The notes under the pieces: generated by a model
Told to the model about the DNA's origin: nothing
Database searches by the model: none
Seen by the model: the letters and a program-made list of their open reading frames with translations, nothing else
Translations under genes and position numbers: made by a program
Assembly (NCBI GenBank): GCA_003661105.1
Contig: QMVM01000143.1
Location: 1 to 5,618 of the forward strand
DNA length: 5,618 nt
Origin: Methanosarcinales archaeon
GTDB lineage: Archaea; Halobacteriota; Methanosarcinia; Methanosarcinales; Methanogasteraceae
Direction: 5' to 3'
In this document: piece after piece, positions 4,711 to 5,618 of the stretch
Layout of the letters: the number at the start of each line of letters is the position of its first letter
How positions within the stretch are numbered: the first letter of the stretch is position 1

Positions 4711-5391
4711 ATGCTCGGTATCATCACTGGCACAAACCTGATTGGAGATGAGTTCAAGGAAAGGAGTGGCAGGAAGAAGACCATTCATACCAGATACGGT
4801 GATGTGGAGATTTTTGAGGGGAGTGGTGCCGCCTTCCTGCCGCGCCACGGCATTACCATGGATACACCACCGCACCGGATAAACCACCGCGCAAACATAG
4901 CGGCACTCAAAGAATCGGGCGTGGATGGCGTGATATGCGTATGCTCGACAGGCAGTCTGAATCCAGAGATACCGCCCGGTACGCTGGTTGTCCCGCAGGA
5001 CTACATAAACTTCGGAATGCCAATGACATTCTACGACGATGAGATACGGCATATCGTACCAGCTCTCGACGAGGGATTGCGGAGCAGGATTGTCGAGGCG
5101 AGTCACGGAAAGGATGGGGGAGTCTATGTGCAGATGCACGGACCCAGATTCGAGACAAAGGCAGAGATTAGAGTTCTCATGCAGTTCGCTGATATCGTCG
5201 GCATGACACTGGCAAACGAGGCAACCCTCTGCTGCGAGGCAGGAATCCCCGTTGCAGCGCTCTGCACGGTCGATAACTATGCAAACGGTGTTGCCGCGCA
5301 GGAGCATGGCTTGAGCTATGAGGCGATCATCGGAAGTGTTGAGAGGAACCGCGAGATGGTCACAGAGATAATCACGAGTCTGATCAGATGA
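4711..5391 (+). CDS. MTAP/PNP-family phosphorylase, probably 5'-methylthioinosine/6-oxopurine specific
   Basis: 226 aa, cytoplasmic. It splits a purine nucleoside with phosphate into free base and (deoxy/methylthio)ribose 1-phosphate. The family landmarks appear in order: ITGTNL (4-10, phosphate loop, usually GGTGL or similar), FLPRHG (42-47), TPPHRINHRANI (52-63), CSTGSLNPEIPPG (78-90), GPRFETKAEIR (144-154), and DIVGMTLANEATLCCEAGIP (161-180), which includes the ribose-binding Met165. The purine-contacting stretch reads TVDNYANG (186-193), whereas adenine-specific MTAPs have an Asp-x-Asp there (DYD). Loss of the second Asp favours 6-oxopurines, that is, methylthioinosine or deoxyinosine. 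This agrees with the neighbouring deaminase, which would supply inosine-type substrates, as known for the Methanocaldococcus DadD/MTIP pair. It is shorter than mammalian MTAP, as expected for archaeal forms. It is 4 bp after the DUF106 gene and overlaps the next start by 4 bp (ATGA). The family is certain; substrate preference is inferred. Confidence 0.9.
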   Translation: MLGIITGTNLIGDEFKERSGRKKTIHTRYGDVEIFEGSGAAFLPRHGITMDTPPHRINHRANIAALKESGVDGVICVCSTGSLNPEIPPGTLVVPQDYINFGMPMTFYDDEIRHIVPALDEGLRSRIVEASHGKDGGVYVQMHGPRFETKAEIRVLMQFADIVGMTLANEATLCCEAGIPVAALCTVDNYANGVAAQEHGLSYEAIIGSVERNREMVTEIITSLIR

Positions 5392-5618
5392 GTCTACTCC
5401 TGAGAGATACCGAGAACTACGGAAACGTCTATATCGAGAACGGCACGATCGTTGAGATCGGATGTGCCGCATATGACGCGGATACTGTTATTGACGCGAA
5501 GAGAAAGGCACTTGTGCCCGGCTTTGTGAACACGCACACCCACGCAGCGATGACGCTCTTTCGCGGGTATGCCGATGATCTTCCTTTGCAGACGTGGTTA
5601 CAGGATTGGATCTGGCCA
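5388..5618 (+). CDS. dadD: SAH/MTA/5'-deoxyadenosine deaminase (amidohydrolase), N-terminal part only
   Basis: 77 codons are visible before the window ends, out of about 420 expected. The start ATG overlaps the preceding stop codon as ATGA, typical of translational coupling. An N-terminal composite-sandwich strand pattern (VYIENGTIVEIG) leads to LVPGFVNTHTHAAMTLFRG, with the HxH metal ligands at His50 and His52, then YADDLPLQTWLQDWIWP. That last segment is characteristic of the MtaD/SAH deaminase branch of metal-dependent amidohydrolases (ADD-L-x-x-WL-x-x-x-IWP). The archaeal enzyme (DadD in Methanocaldococcus) deaminates 5'-deoxyadenosine, methylthioadenosine and S-adenosylhomocysteine to their inosine forms, clearing products of radical-SAM and methyltransferase reactions. 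Its partner phosphorylase lies directly upstream. The remaining metal ligands and the active-site Glu and Asp are beyond the window, so the exact substrate within the family cannot be judged here. Confidence 0.88.
   Translation, partial: MSLLLRDTENYGNVYIENGTIVEIGCAAYDADTVIDAKRKALVPGFVNTHTHAAMTLFRGYADDLPLQTWLQDWIWP

Noticed and set aside
4675..5472. Long open frame (265 codons) on the minus strand opposite the phosphorylase gene
   Set aside because: It lies antisense to a clear MTAP/PNP-family gene with all family motifs; its peptide is Arg/Cys/Ser-rich and shows no domain. It is a by-product of codon bias.
1..5618. tRNA or rRNA genes
   Set aside because: No cloverleaf with a TTCRANNC-type T-loop, and no rRNA-like conserved segment, was found on either strand by eye.

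Overview
The window looks like a chromosomal segment of a methanogen-related euryarchaeon (Methanomicrobia/ANME/Archaeoglobus-type). The evidence is a divergent gene whose N-terminus resembles the delta subunit of the archaeal acetyl-CoA decarbonylase/synthase (CdhD), a DUF106 membrane protein of the archaeal Oxa1/EMC3-like family, a MoeA carrying an archaeal-style C-terminal extension, and a nucleoside phosphorylase followed by an SAH/5'-deoxyadenosine deaminase-type amidohydrolase. Several genes have a TATA-like box centred about 27-29 nt before the start codon, as expected for leaderless archaeal transcripts. I cannot name the species.

Layout. (1) 1-148, minus strand: N-terminus of a cdhD-like gene that runs off the left edge. 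(2) 216-540, plus strand: a degenerate copy of the 5' part of moeA, broken by a 5-bp deletion and a small insertion and then truncated. (3) 562-2003: an AT-rich island bounded by a 9-bp direct repeat. It carries one gene, a 437-aa class II Fic protein with a C-terminal winged-helix domain. Directly upstream is a striking array of three helically phased AACTACCAA repeats, the last of which forms a perfect palindrome next to the TATA box. (4) 2166-3695: an intact moeA with a short C-terminal domain resembling a shrunken periplasmic-binding-protein-like module. (5) 3696-4103: a gene-free stretch with hairpins, a family-like inverted repeat and a terminator-like structure. (6) 4104 to the right edge: a tight operon of DUF106 protein, purine nucleoside phosphorylase (MTIP-like) and SAH/MTA/5'-deoxyadenosine deaminase (partial).

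How the parts fit. The last two genes make a coherent salvage route: the deaminase turns 5'-deoxyadenosine, methylthioadenosine or SAH into the inosine form, and the phosphorylase releases hypoxanthine. MoeA serves molybdenum/tungsten cofactor synthesis, needed for enzymes such as formylmethanofuran dehydrogenase. The Fic island interrupts this housekeeping context. The duplicated moeA 5' end on its left, its different base composition and its flanking repeat together suggest acquisition by transfer. The most interesting signal is the candidate operator in front of fic, which may be read by the Fic protein's own winged helix.
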